A stretch of 63,624 nt of DNA. It comes from Streptomyces cellostaticus. GTDB taxonomy: Bacteria; Actinomycetota; Actinomycetes; Streptomycetales; Streptomycetaceae. The position numbers and the translations under genes are program-made. The stretch is taken from positions 1 to 63,624 of the forward strand of contig NZ_JALLIN010000043.1 of NCBI RefSeq assembly GCF_023630175.1, given 5' to 3'. The notes beneath the pieces were generated by a model that saw nothing but the letters and a program-made list of their open reading frames with translations, searched no databases and was not told the DNA's origin. Below, in pieces: positions 17,312 through 26,266 of the stretch (its first letter is position 1; each line of letters opens with the position of its first letter).

Positions 17312-18282
17312 TCCCGACCGTCCTCGCCGTCGACGCGGGCAACAGCAAGACCGACGTGGCCGTGGTCACCGCGGGGGGCGAGGTGCTGGCCACGGCCCGC
17401 GGCGGCGGCTTCCGCCCGCCGGCGGTGGGCGTCGCGGCGGCGGTGGACGCCCTGGCCGGACCGGTCGCGCGGGCGTTCGCGGACGCGGGCGTGGCCACCG
17501 CCTCGCACGTCTCCGCCTGCCTCGCCAACGCCGATCTGCCGGTGGAGGAGGAGCGGTTGGCGGCCGCCCTGCGAGCGCGCGCGTGGGGCGCGTCGGTGGA
17601 GGTCCGCAACGACACCTTCGCGGTCCTGCGCGCCGGTGTGCGCGAGCCCCGGGGCGTGGCCGTGGTGTGCGGCGCGGGCATCAACTGCGTCGGGATGCGC
17701 CCCGACGGCCGCACGGCCCGCTTCCCGGCGGTCGGGCGCATCTCCGGTGACTGGGGCGGCGGCTGGGGCCTGGCCGAGGAGGCCCTGTGGCACGCGGCCC
17801 GGGCGGAGGACGGCCGGGGGGAGCCGACCGAGCTGGCCCGCGCCCTGCCCGCGCACTTCGGACTGCCGTCCATGTACGCGCTGATCGAGGCCCTGCACCT
17901 GGGGCACGTCGAGCACGGCCGCCGGCACGAGCTGACCCCGGTGCTGTTCCGCACGGCCGCGCACGGGGACCGGGTCGCCGGCTCCCTCGTGGACCGCCTC
18001 GCCGAGGAGGTCGCGACGATGGCCGCGGTGGCCCTGTACCGGCTCGGCCTCCTGGGCGAGCGGACCCCCGTCCTGCTGGGCGGCAGCGTGCTGAGCGCCG
18101 GTCACACCCGGCTCGACGACGGTGTGCGCGACCTGCTGGCGTCCCGCGCCCCCAAGGCGGACGTCCGCGTGGTCACGGCCGCCCCGGTCCTCGGCGCGGC
18201 CCTCCTGGGCCTGGACCGCCTGCACGCGGGGGATGCGGCGCTGGGACGGGCCCGGGCACACTGGGACACCGGCCGGCGCTGA
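17302..18282 (+). CDS. csnK: N-acetylglucosamine/glucosamine kinase (BadF/BcrA ATPase family)
   Basis: The 326-residue protein is an ASKHA-fold kinase. The phosphate-1 loop VLAVDAGNSKTDVAV lies at residues 7-21. The adenosine and phosphate-2 segments GVAVVCGAGINCVG and GRISGDWGGGWGLAEEA are intact. The family phosphorylates GlcNAc, GlcN or related sugars with ATP. GTG 17302 overlaps the end of the GH4 gene. In the csn operon this is the last gene, phosphorylating the glucosamine units released from chitosan oligomers. With the transporter lost, its substrate supply must come from another uptake system. Confidence 0.85.
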   Translation: MGLIPTVLAVDAGNSKTDVAVVTAGGEVLATARGGGFRPPAVGVAAAVDALAGPVARAFADAGVATASHVSACLANADLPVEEERLAAALRARAWGASVEVRNDTFAVLRAGVREPRGVAVVCGAGINCVGMRPDGRTARFPAVGRISGDWGGGWGLAEEALWHAARAEDGRGEPTELARALPAHFGLPSMYALIEALHLGHVEHGRRHELTPVLFRTAAHGDRVAGSLVDRLAEEVATMAAVALYRLGLLGERTPVLLGGSVLSAGHTRLDDGVRDLLASRAPKADVRVVTAAPVLGAALLGLDRLHAGDAALGRARAHWDTGRR

Positions 18283-18454
18283 CCCCGGCGGGGTGCTCCC
18301 GGGCACGTGGGGCCACGGGAACCGGACCGGTGCCGCAGGGCGTGTTCACGGGCAGGGGACGCCTCGTTCCGATCAAGATGACGTGAAGGCCGGTGCGGAT
18401 GTCGGTCCGGGCCGCAATACTGGGCGGCGAACGGATGACCATGGGGGAGGTCAG

Positions 18455-19888
18455 GTGACACAGCCGCCGAGGAGCAGCACGGCACCGCCGTCGGCGGGCG
18501 CCGTCGTGCCCGCGATCCCCCCGCAGGCCGGGCATCCCGCGGCACCGGCCCGGCCGGGCCGGTCACCGGCGCCCCGCCGCACCGCCCTCGCCGAGGGCGC
18601 CGAACGGCTGCGGGCCGCCGCGACGACCGAGCCGGGGCGGCTGCGCATCATCGGTGCCGTCCTCGCCCTGCTGGTCGTCGCGTTCGGCGCGGTCACCGCC
18701 TGGCAGACCGCCGAGCGCGCGGCCGCCGCCGACGACGTGCTGCACCGCAGCCAGCCGCTCAGCTCCGGCGCGGCCGACATCTACCGCGCGCTGGCCGACG
18801 CCAACACCGCGGCGTCCAGCGGCTTCCTGGCGGGCGGTCAGGAGACCGCGGAGTCGCGGGACCGGTACGAGAAGGACATCCGCACCGCCGCCGCGGGCCT
18901 GGTCACCGCCGCCACCAGCTCAGAGCCGGGCTCGCCGTCGGAGGCGGCCGTCACCAAGCTGAACAAGCTGCTGCCCGAGTACAAGGGGCTGGTGGAACGC
19001 GCCCGCACCTACAACCGGCAGGGCTATCCGGTCGGCGGCGCCTATCTGCGGTACGCGAACGAGAAGATGCAGAAGGAGATGCTCCCGGCCGCGGAGGACC
19101 TCTACAAGAAGGAGAACCAGCGGCTGGACGCCGACTACGGGGACGCGACGCCCTACCCGTGGACGGCGATCGCGCTCGGCGTGCTCGCCCTGGCCGCGCT
19201 CGGCTGGGCCCAGCACCGCACCTACCGGCACACCAACCGCGTCCTCAACCAGGGCCTGGTGGCCGCCTCCACCGCCACCGCGGTGGCCCTGCTGTGGCTG
19301 GTGGCCGGGCACACCGTGGCCAGATCGGGCCTGAACGGCTCCTACGACAACGGCGTCCGCTCGCTGAACGTGCTGCACGACGCCCGCATCGCCTCCCTGA
19401 AGGCGCGGGGCAACGAGAACCTGAGCCTGGTGGCGCGCGGCGCCGAGACCATCACGGTGGGCGGACAGACGTACGACGCCTACTACTACGACTTCGACCA
19501 GGACATGGGAGTGCTCGCCAAGGGCCTCACCGACGCCCGCCGGCTCGCCGACGACGAAGCGGGCAGCGGGCCGGTCGAGGCGGCCGAGGGCAACATGGCG
19601 GTGTGGAAGCGGCGCCACGCCTCGGCCCGCGCCGAGGACGAGAACGGCAACTACCAGCAGGCGCTGGACAAGGTGATCGGCGGGGCGGACGCCACCGGCG
19701 CGTGCTTCGACGGCGTGGACCGCAACCTCGCCCTGGCCATCGGCCACGAGCAGACCGAGTTCCAGCGGGCCGCCGGTGACGGGCGCGACGCGATGACCGG
19801 GCTGCCCGCCGGCGCCGCCCTGCTGGGCGTGCTCGGCGCGGCGGGCGCGGTCGCCGGCGTCGGCCGCCGGCTTTCGGAGTACCGGTGA
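18455..19888 (+). CDS. GlnX-like membrane sensor protein
   Basis: The 477-residue protein is an integral membrane protein with four helices at about 64-85, 234-251, 267-287 and 447-469. They enclose two extracytoplasmic helical domains (about 86-233 and 288-446) that resemble the four-helix-bundle sensor domains of chemoreceptors. There is no kinase, HAMP or methyl-accepting part. The N-terminal 60 residues are a Pro/Ala-rich cytoplasmic tail. It starts at GTG 18455 behind GGGGGAGG. The solute-binding protein gene overlaps its stop codon, and a PknG-like kinase follows two genes later; mycobacterial GlnX has this architecture and these partners. By that analogy it should pass a GlnH-bound amino-acid signal to the kinase. 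Confidence 0.8.
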   Translation: MTQPPRSSTAPPSAGAVVPAIPPQAGHPAAPARPGRSPAPRRTALAEGAERLRAAATTEPGRLRIIGAVLALLVVAFGAVTAWQTAERAAAADDVLHRSQPLSSGAADIYRALADANTAASSGFLAGGQETAESRDRYEKDIRTAAAGLVTAATSSEPGSPSEAAVTKLNKLLPEYKGLVERARTYNRQGYPVGGAYLRYANEKMQKEMLPAAEDLYKKENQRLDADYGDATPYPWTAIALGVLALAALGWAQHRTYRHTNRVLNQGLVAASTATAVALLWLVAGHTVARSGLNGSYDNGVRSLNVLHDARIASLKARGNENLSLVARGAETITVGGQTYDAYYYDFDQDMGVLAKGLTDARRLADDEAGSGPVEAAEGNMAVWKRRHASARAEDENGNYQQALDKVIGGADATGACFDGVDRNLALAIGHEQTEFQRAAGDGRDAMTGLPAGAALLGVLGAAGAVAGVGRRLSEYR

Positions 19889-20943
19889 CAGGGGGCGTGA
19901 CGATGTACGCGAACCGTGTACGGACCTCCCTGCGGGGCTGGGGCGGGGTCGGGGCGATGGCGGTGCTGTGCGCGCTGGCCCTGACCTTCGCGCTGCTGCT
20001 GCCGCGCACGCAGCCGCGTCAGGACGACGAGGGCGGCGCACGGACCGCCGGCCCGGGTGTCGCCAGGGGCAGCCAGGCGCGCGCCGGCGACTGCGAGGAC
20101 TCCGAGGCGCAGGACCAGACCCTGTCCCCGTCCGGGGCGGACGGTCGGACCATCGACGCCATCAAGTCCCGTACGGGCGCCAAGCGCAAGCTGGTCGTCG
20201 GCGTCGACCAGAACAGCTACCACTGGGGCTACCGCAACCCGAACACCGAGACCGCCCAGCTCGAGGGCTTCGACATCGACCTCGCCCACAGGATCGCCGA
20301 GGACATCCTCGGCGACCCGGACGCGGTGCAGTTCAAGGCCATCCCGACCAGCCGGCGCATCCCCGCGATCAAGAACGGCCGGGTCGACATGGTGGTCCGC
20401 ACGATGACCATCACCTGCGGGCGCCTGGACGACGTGGCTTTCTCCGCGCCCTACTTCAAGACCGGGCAGCAGGTACTGGCGCCCAAGTCCTCCCCCGTCA
20501 AGGGCTACGACGGCACGCTCGCGCACAAGAGGGTCTGCACGGCGTCCGGTTCCACCGCCTACGGCAAGCTGAAGGCCGACCGCGACGCGGGCGACCTGCC
20601 CGCCTCCACCGACATCTCCACCACCGTCCCCAACCAGCTCGACTGTCTGGTGCGGCTGCAGCTCGGCGAGGTCGACGCGGTGGTCACCGACGGGGCCCTC
20701 GCCGCGAGCCAGGCCGCCCAGGACCCGACGGTCGCCCTGAAGGGTGACGCGTTCACCACCGAGTACTACGGCGTGGCGATGAAGAAGGACGCCACCGATC
20801 TGGTGCGCCGCGTCAACCGCGTCCTGGTCGACTACCGCGCGGACGGCTGGCAGGCGTCCTACGACAAGTGGCTTTCGGACACACTGGGGAAGGACTCGGG
20901 CCCGTCGAAGCCGCCCGCGCCGCAGTACCTGCGCAAGAGCTGA
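19885..20943 (+). CDS. glnH: GlnH-like solute-binding protein (SBP family 3)
   Basis: The 352-residue protein is an amino-acid-binding protein of the glutamine/glutamate type. An N-terminal membrane anchor covers about residues 20-40. There is no lipobox cysteine, so it seems tethered by this helix. The family-3 signature LEGFDIDLAHRIAEDI follows at about 128, then DMVVRTMTITCGRLDDVAFS and the hinge segments GEVDAVVTDGALAA and YYGVAMKKDATDLVRRVN. GTG 19885 overlaps the sensor stop (GTGA); ATG 19903 is an alternative. No transporter genes are nearby. Its partner is therefore the GlnX-like sensor and not an ABC permease, as known for GlnH/GlnX/PknG in mycobacteria, where aspartate/glutamate are sensed. 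Confidence 0.85.
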   Translation: MTGGVTMYANRVRTSLRGWGGVGAMAVLCALALTFALLLPRTQPRQDDEGGARTAGPGVARGSQARAGDCEDSEAQDQTLSPSGADGRTIDAIKSRTGAKRKLVVGVDQNSYHWGYRNPNTETAQLEGFDIDLAHRIAEDILGDPDAVQFKAIPTSRRIPAIKNGRVDMVVRTMTITCGRLDDVAFSAPYFKTGQQVLAPKSSPVKGYDGTLAHKRVCTASGSTAYGKLKADRDAGDLPASTDISTTVPNQLDCLVRLQLGEVDAVVTDGALAASQAAQDPTVALKGDAFTTEYYGVAMKKDATDLVRRVNRVLVDYRADGWQASYDKWLSDTLGKDSGPSKPPAPQYLRKS

Positions 20944-20995
20944 CCCCGACCCCGACCCCGACCCAGGCCAACCACACAGCAGCGAGAGGTGATCG

Positions 20996-22303
20996 ATGGG
21001 CGTCACGGACCCCGCCGGGCCGGTGATGGACCGGGACGAGGTGGACCGTGCGCTGGCGCGGCTCGGCGCGGAGCACGAGGCGATCGAGACCTCGCTGCTC
21101 GCCCTCCAGGACCACGCGGGCCGCAGACTCCTCGAAGGCGCCGAGCTGACCGGCGTCACCCAGCGGCGCTGGCAGGCCGCCGAGGCGTCGATCACCCTGC
21201 TGTGGTCGTACTTCGACGCCTACACGGCGGCGCTGCGCTCCGCCCGGGAGATCCGCGCCCGGCGCCGCTGGTCCAGCCGGGAGGACCTGGCGGAGCTGAC
21301 CGAACTGCTGCGCGGCGCGTCCGTCACCGTGCCCGGCGGCACCGGCCCCACGGCGACCGCGAAGCTCAGCGAGAGCTTCTCGCTCACCACCCTGGTCGAC
21401 CGGATGAACGAGCTCTACGCCTCCTCGCTCGACCTGGTCGTCACCGCCGACGCGGTGTGGTCGGCGTTGCCCGCCCGGATCGATTTACTCGCCGCGGAAC
21501 TCCAGCGCACCCGCCGGCTCGCGCACTCCGTGGGCGTCCGCCCGGGCGAACACCCGGCCGGTGACGACCTGGAGCGCATCACGCGCACCCTGACCGCCCT
21601 GCGCGCGGACGTCGTCTGCGACCCGCTCGCCTTCTGGGTTCCGGCGGAAGGCAGTTCGGCGCCCGGCGGCGGCCGCCCGGACACCACGGTGTACGACCGC
21701 GAGGCGCGCGCCCTGGAGGACGTGCGGCGCGAGATCGACGCCGTGCTGACGGTCCGGCAGGACGCGGAGGCGCGGCTGATCCGGCTGCGGGACGTCCTGT
21801 CCCGCGCGGACCGCACGCTCGCCGAGGCGCGCACCGCGCGCGGTGAGGTGCTGGCGAAGATCGCGGCGACCGAGGTGCCGGTGGTCAGCGGACCGCCGAC
21901 GGCGCTGCAGGAGCAACTGGCCGCGGCCGCCGAGTACCGGCGGCACGCGCAGTGGCACCGGCTCTCCCCGCTGCTGGAGTCCCTGGAGCAGAAGGCGGAC
22001 GACGAACTGCTGCGCGCGCGTGAGTCGCTGACGGCCGTCACCGCGCCGCTCGCGGTCCGCGCCGAGCTGCGCGGCCGGCTGGACGCGTACCGGGCCAAGA
22101 CCACCCGCAACGGCCTCGCCGAGGACCCGCTGCTGGTCGAGCGGTACGACGCGGCCCGCCGGATGCTGTGGAGCGCCCCCTGCGACCTGCGCGTCGCCGA
22201 ACAGGCCGTGCTGCGCTACCAGCAGGCGGCGGCCGAGCTGCTCGGCGCACCGGGCGTCCCCCGCCGGGGCGGACCCGAGGACCGTGGAGGTGAGTCGTCA
22301 TGA
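20996..22303 (+). CDS. coiled-coil protein of the pknG cassette (contains TTA codon)
   Basis: The 435-residue, mostly helical protein has no signal peptide and no membrane helix. Heptad-rich stretches occur at about 15-60, 160-180, 240-310 and 320-350 (VLTVRQDAEARLIRLRDVLS). It starts at ATG 20996 behind GAGAGGTGA and overlaps the kinase gene by four bases (ATGA), so it is certainly translated with it. I do not recognise a named domain. It may be a scaffold between the membrane sensor and the kinase. Codon 164 (21485-21487) is TTA, the codon read by the bldA tRNA in Streptomyces, so its translation, and through coupling that of the kinase, may depend on developmental stage. Confidence 0.8.
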   Translation: MGVTDPAGPVMDRDEVDRALARLGAEHEAIETSLLALQDHAGRRLLEGAELTGVTQRRWQAAEASITLLWSYFDAYTAALRSAREIRARRRWSSREDLAELTELLRGASVTVPGGTGPTATAKLSESFSLTTLVDRMNELYASSLDLVVTADAVWSALPARIDLLAAELQRTRRLAHSVGVRPGEHPAGDDLERITRTLTALRADVVCDPLAFWVPAEGSSAPGGGRPDTTVYDREARALEDVRREIDAVLTVRQDAEARLIRLRDVLSRADRTLAEARTARGEVLAKIAATEVPVVSGPPTALQEQLAAAAEYRRHAQWHRLSPLLESLEQKADDELLRARESLTAVTAPLAVRAELRGRLDAYRAKTTRNGLAEDPLLVERYDAARRMLWSAPCDLRVAEQAVLRYQQAAAELLGAPGVPRRGGPEDRGGESS

Positions 22304-24831
22304 GCCAGGCAGGGCGGACGTGCCAGCGGCCCGGCTGCGAGGGCTCCTACGAGGACGTCGGCGGTGGCCAGCTGTACTGCGACACCTGCGGTCTCGCCCC
22401 GGTCGTGTCGTCCGGGGGCCCCTCCTCCGGGGGAGGCATGGTCGGCTCGCCGGCCACGGGCGTCACGAGGGGCTCGGCCGCGAGCGGCCGCTCCCGCAGT
22501 GCGCGCACCTCCTCGCAGTCGTCGAAGTCGCGGCGCTCGGTGTCCGGACGGCTGTCGCGCTCCCTGTCGGGCGGGGCCGGCACCCGCTCGGTGTCGGTGC
22601 GCAGCTCCGGCACCTCCTCCGGCACCTCGACCCGCGGGCGGCTCGGCGCCGGGCTGGTCTCGGTACCGCAGGTGCCGCGGCCCGACCCGCGCGTGATGGT
22701 GCTGGAGAACCCGGAGGTGCCCGAGCGCAAGCGGTTCTGCTCGCGGTCCGACTGCGGGGCGCCGGTCGGGCGCGCCCGGGGCGAGCGGCCGGGGCGCACG
22801 GAGGGGTTCTGCACCAAGTGCGGTCACCCGTACTCGTTCGTGCCGAAGCTGCGGGCCGGGGACATCGTGCACGGCCAGTACGAGGTCGCGGGCTGTCTGG
22901 CGCACGGCGGCCTCGGCTGGGTCTACCTCGCCGTGGACCGGGCCGTGTCCGACCGGTGGGTGGTGCTCAAGGGCCTGCTGGACACCGGCGACCAGGACGC
23001 GATGGCCGCGGCGATCTCCGAGCGGCGGTTCCTCGCGGAGATCGAGCACGCCAACATCGTGCGGATCTACAACTTCGTAGAGCACCTCGACCAGCGCACC
23101 GGCTCCCTGGACGGCTACATCGTCATGGAGTACGTCGGCGGCAAGTCGCTGAAGGAGATCGCCAACGCCCGCCGCACCCCCGACGGCAGGCGTGACCCGC
23201 TGCCCGTGGAGCAGGCCTGCGCGTACGGCATCGAGGCCCTGGAGGCGCTCGGCCACCTGCACAGCCGCAACCTGCTGTACTGCGACTTCAAGGTCGACAA
23301 CGCCATCCAGACCGAGGACCAGCTCAAGCTGATCGACATGGGCGCCGTGCGCCGTATGGACGACGACGAGTCGGCGATCTACGGCACGGTCGGCTACCAG
23401 GCGCCGGAGGTCGCGGACGTCGGCCCGTCGGTGGCCAGCGACCTGTACACGGTGGGCCGTACCCTCGCCGTCCTCACCTTCGACTTCCAGGGCTACACGA
23501 ACGTCTTCGTGGACTCGCTGCCCGACCCCGACAACATCGAGGTCTTCCACCGCTACGAGTCCTTCTACCGGCTCCTGGTCCGCGCCACCGACCCCGACCC
23601 GGCCCGCCGGTTCGCCTCCGCCCAGGAGATGTCCGAGCAGCTCACCGGCGTGCTCCGCGAGGTCGTCTCACTGCAGACCGGGCAGGCCAGACCCGCCCTG
23701 TCCACGCTGTTCGGGCCCGAGGTGAAGGTCGTCGACACGGAGCTGTTCCCGAGGGCGCACGGGGACGTGTCCCGGCTCGGGGCGCGCCCGGCGCGCGGCG
23801 CCGCACCGGCTCCCGCGCTGCCCGCGCCGGCCGTCGTCGGACCCGTGGACACGCCCGCCGCCGCCCTGGCGCTGCCGGTGCCGCTGGTCGACCCGAGCGA
23901 CCCCAACGCCGGTTTCCTCGCCGGGCTCATGGGGTCCGCGCCGGCCGAGCTGATCAGCGCCCTGGACGCGGCCCCCGCGCCCAGCGTGGAGTCGCGGCTG
24001 CGGCAGGTCAGGGCCCGGTTGGAGAGCGGCGACCACCGGGCCGCGCTCACGGCGCTGGACGAGCTGGAGTCCTGGCCGCAGGGGCGTGCCGGTGCCGCGG
24101 GCGCCCGCGGGCCCGACGAGGTGCAGGCACGGCCCGACGACTGGCGGGTGGTCTGGTACCGGGGAGTGGCGGCGCTGGTCACCGGGGACTTCGAGGGGGC
24201 CGCGCTGGGCTTCGACGCGGTCTACGACGCCTTCCCCGGCGAGGCGGCGCCCAAGCTGGCGCTCGGCCTGTGCGCCGAGGTGCTGGGCCAGTTGGACAAC
24301 GCCGCCGAGTACTACCGTCTGGTGTGGTCGACCGACCCGAGCTTCGTCAGCGCCGCCTTCGGGCTGGCCCGGGTGCGGCTCGCGGCCGGTGACCGGGTCG
24401 GTGCCGTCACCGCCCTGGAGTCGGTGCCCGAGTCGTCCGTCCACTGCACGGCCGCCCGGGTCGCCGCCGTCCGGGCCCGGCTGCGCGGGCGCACGCCGAG
24501 CGCCGGTGACGTACCGTTCCTCGACGACCTGACGGCCGCCGCCGGGCAGGTCGAGGCACTGGACGCGTACGGTCTGGACCCGGCGCGCCGCGAGCAGTTG
24601 TCCGCCGAAGTGCTCGGTAGCGCGCTGGACTGGGTACTCTCCACAGGCCGGGACACCGCCCCACCGGCCGCCGGTGGACCGAAGGTGCTCGGCAGCGGTC
24701 TGGACGAACGGGGCCTGCGCTTCGGCCTGGAACGCGCGTACCGCACGCTGGCCAGGCTGGCGCCCGGCGGCGAGGAGAGGATCGAGCTGGTGGAACGGGC
24801 CAACCGTTACCGCCCCCGGACGTGGGTGTAG
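22300..24831 (+). CDS. pknG: PknG-type serine/threonine protein kinase with zinc ribbons and TPR domain
   Basis: The 843-residue soluble kinase has the PknG layout. Two CxnC knuckle sets lie at the N-terminus: C8/C13 with C27/C30, and C147/C152 with C171/C174. A Ser/Gly/Arg-rich linker (about 35-120) lies between them. The kinase domain begins at about 190 with a Gly loop (LAHGGLGWVYLAVD), K224 in VVLKG, the catalytic loop YCDFKVDN (D329, replacing HRD), DMG at 346-348 and GTVGYQAPEV. The C-terminal third (about 550-840) is helical repeat/TPR. Mycobacterial PknG uses rubredoxin-like and TPR parts to control activity. It is coupled to the coiled-coil gene and abuts the phosphatase gene. Confidence 0.93.
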   Translation: MSQAGRTCQRPGCEGSYEDVGGGQLYCDTCGLAPVVSSGGPSSGGGMVGSPATGVTRGSAASGRSRSARTSSQSSKSRRSVSGRLSRSLSGGAGTRSVSVRSSGTSSGTSTRGRLGAGLVSVPQVPRPDPRVMVLENPEVPERKRFCSRSDCGAPVGRARGERPGRTEGFCTKCGHPYSFVPKLRAGDIVHGQYEVAGCLAHGGLGWVYLAVDRAVSDRWVVLKGLLDTGDQDAMAAAISERRFLAEIEHANIVRIYNFVEHLDQRTGSLDGYIVMEYVGGKSLKEIANARRTPDGRRDPLPVEQACAYGIEALEALGHLHSRNLLYCDFKVDNAIQTEDQLKLIDMGAVRRMDDDESAIYGTVGYQAPEVADVGPSVASDLYTVGRTLAVLTFDFQGYTNVFVDSLPDPDNIEVFHRYESFYRLLVRATDPDPARRFASAQEMSEQLTGVLREVVSLQTGQARPALSTLFGPEVKVVDTELFPRAHGDVSRLGARPARGAAPAPALPAPAVVGPVDTPAAALALPVPLVDPSDPNAGFLAGLMGSAPAELISALDAAPAPSVESRLRQVRARLESGDHRAALTALDELESWPQGRAGAAGARGPDEVQARPDDWRVVWYRGVAALVTGDFEGAALGFDAVYDAFPGEAAPKLALGLCAEVLGQLDNAAEYYRLVWSTDPSFVSAAFGLARVRLAAGDRVGAVTALESVPESSVHCTAARVAAVRARLRGRTPSAGDVPFLDDLTAAAGQVEALDAYGLDPARREQLSAEVLGSALDWVLSTGRDTAPPAAGGPKVLGSGLDERGLRFGLERAYRTLARLAPGGEERIELVERANRYRPRTWV

Positions 24832-24834
24832 TTG

Positions 24835-26163
24835 ATGTCGCAGATGCCCCAGCAGGCCGCGCTGGCGAAGTGCCCGAGCTGTGCCGAGCCGCTCGAATCG
24901 GGTGACCTCTTCTGCGGCGCGTGCGGATACGACCTGTCCGTCGTGCCCGCCGCGCCCGAGGACCACCCGACCCTCACCATGACGGGCTCCGCCGCGCCCG
25001 GGGACGGCGTCGACTGGCCCGCCCCCGAACCGGCGGGCTCCGGCAGCACCCAGCCGGCGGCGCACCGGGCGGCCGACGTGCCCGGCACCGACTCGGGCGG
25101 CAACGCCCTGCACCACGGGGAACCGGCCGCGCCCGGTGTCCGCTTCGACCGCCGTCCGGAGCCCGACGAGTACCCGCTGCAGGCGCCCGACCCGCGTGCC
25201 CCGGCCGGTCCCGCCGCGGACGCCGCCGCGCCCGGCGGCTCCGATCCCGCGCAGGTGTGCGTGGCCTGCCGGGCCGGCCGGGTCGACGAGGACGGCTACT
25301 GCGAGAACTGCGGGCACGCCCAGCCCCGGGAACGCGACCGCATGGAGCGGGAGTCGGGCCCGGTCGCCGCGGTCAGCGACCGCGGCCTGCGCCACCACCG
25401 CAACGAGGACTCCTTCGGCGTCGCCCACACCGCGCTGCCCGACGGCTCTCCCGCGGCGCTGGCCATCGTGTGCGACGGCGTGTCCTCGGCGACCCGGCCG
25501 GACGAGGCGTCGATGGCCGCCTCGCAGGCGGCCGTCGACACCCTGGTGGCCGCCCTGCCCCGCGGCACCCACCCGCAGACGGCGATGCACGAGGCGATCG
25601 TCGCCGCCGCCCGGGCCGTCGACTCCCTCGCCGAGGAGCCCGAGGCGGCGCGCGAGCACGACCCGCACCAGAACTCCCCGGCCTGCACCATCGTCGGCGC
25701 GATCGCCACCGGCGGGCTGCTGGTGGTCGGCTGGGTGGGCGACAGCCGCGTGTACTGGGTGCCGGACGACCGCTCCGCGCCCCCGGCCCGGCTCACCGAG
25801 GACGACTCCTGGGCCGCCCAGATGGTCGCGGCCGGTCTGATGAGCGAGGCGCAGGCGTACGCCGACGAGCGCGCCCACGCGATCACCGGCTGGCTCGGCG
25901 CGGACGCCTACGAACTGGAGCCGCACACCGCCGCCTTCAAGCCGGACCGGCCCGGAGTGGTGCTGGTGTGCACGGACGGCCTGTGGAACTACGCCGAGAC
26001 GGCGCAGGAGATGGCCGAGGTCGTGCCCGCGGACGCGGCCGCCCGTCCGCTGCACAGCGCCCAGGTCCTGGTCGGCCACGCCCTGGACGGCGGGGGCCAC
26101 GACAACGTAACAGTGGCCGTCGTGCCGTTCCCCGCGCCGTCGCGGGGGGCAGGATCGGCCTGA
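24835..26163 (+). CDS. PP2C-family serine/threonine phosphatase with zinc ribbons
   Basis: The 442-residue protein should dephosphorylate the substrates, or the autophosphorylated form, of the adjoining kinase. A first zinc ribbon is at the N-terminus (CPSCAEPLESGDLFCGACG) and a second at about 140-160 (CVACRAG...CENCGH), separated by a Pro/Ala linker. The PP2C domain follows with its metal ligands: NEDSFG, VCDGVSS, VGDSRVYW, CTDGLWN and GHDNVTV. It starts at ATG 24835, three bases after the kinase stop; a TTG immediately before is possible. The double zinc ribbon repeats the design of the kinase and FHA proteins of this cassette. Confidence 0.92.
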   Translation: MSQMPQQAALAKCPSCAEPLESGDLFCGACGYDLSVVPAAPEDHPTLTMTGSAAPGDGVDWPAPEPAGSGSTQPAAHRAADVPGTDSGGNALHHGEPAAPGVRFDRRPEPDEYPLQAPDPRAPAGPAADAAAPGGSDPAQVCVACRAGRVDEDGYCENCGHAQPRERDRMERESGPVAAVSDRGLRHHRNEDSFGVAHTALPDGSPAALAIVCDGVSSATRPDEASMAASQAAVDTLVAALPRGTHPQTAMHEAIVAAARAVDSLAEEPEAAREHDPHQNSPACTIVGAIATGGLLVVGWVGDSRVYWVPDDRSAPPARLTEDDSWAAQMVAAGLMSEAQAYADERAHAITGWLGADAYELEPHTAAFKPDRPGVVLVCTDGLWNYAETAQEMAEVVPADAAARPLHSAQVLVGHALDGGGHDNVTVAVVPFPAPSRGAGSA

Positions 26164-26266
26164 GGCCGCACCACCACGGGGAAGTCCCGGCGGACCGGAG
26201 GGGACCGGTCCGTGCAACGGCACCGCCTCGCGTCAGTGGGGCGTCAACAGGGGGATCTGATCAGTC

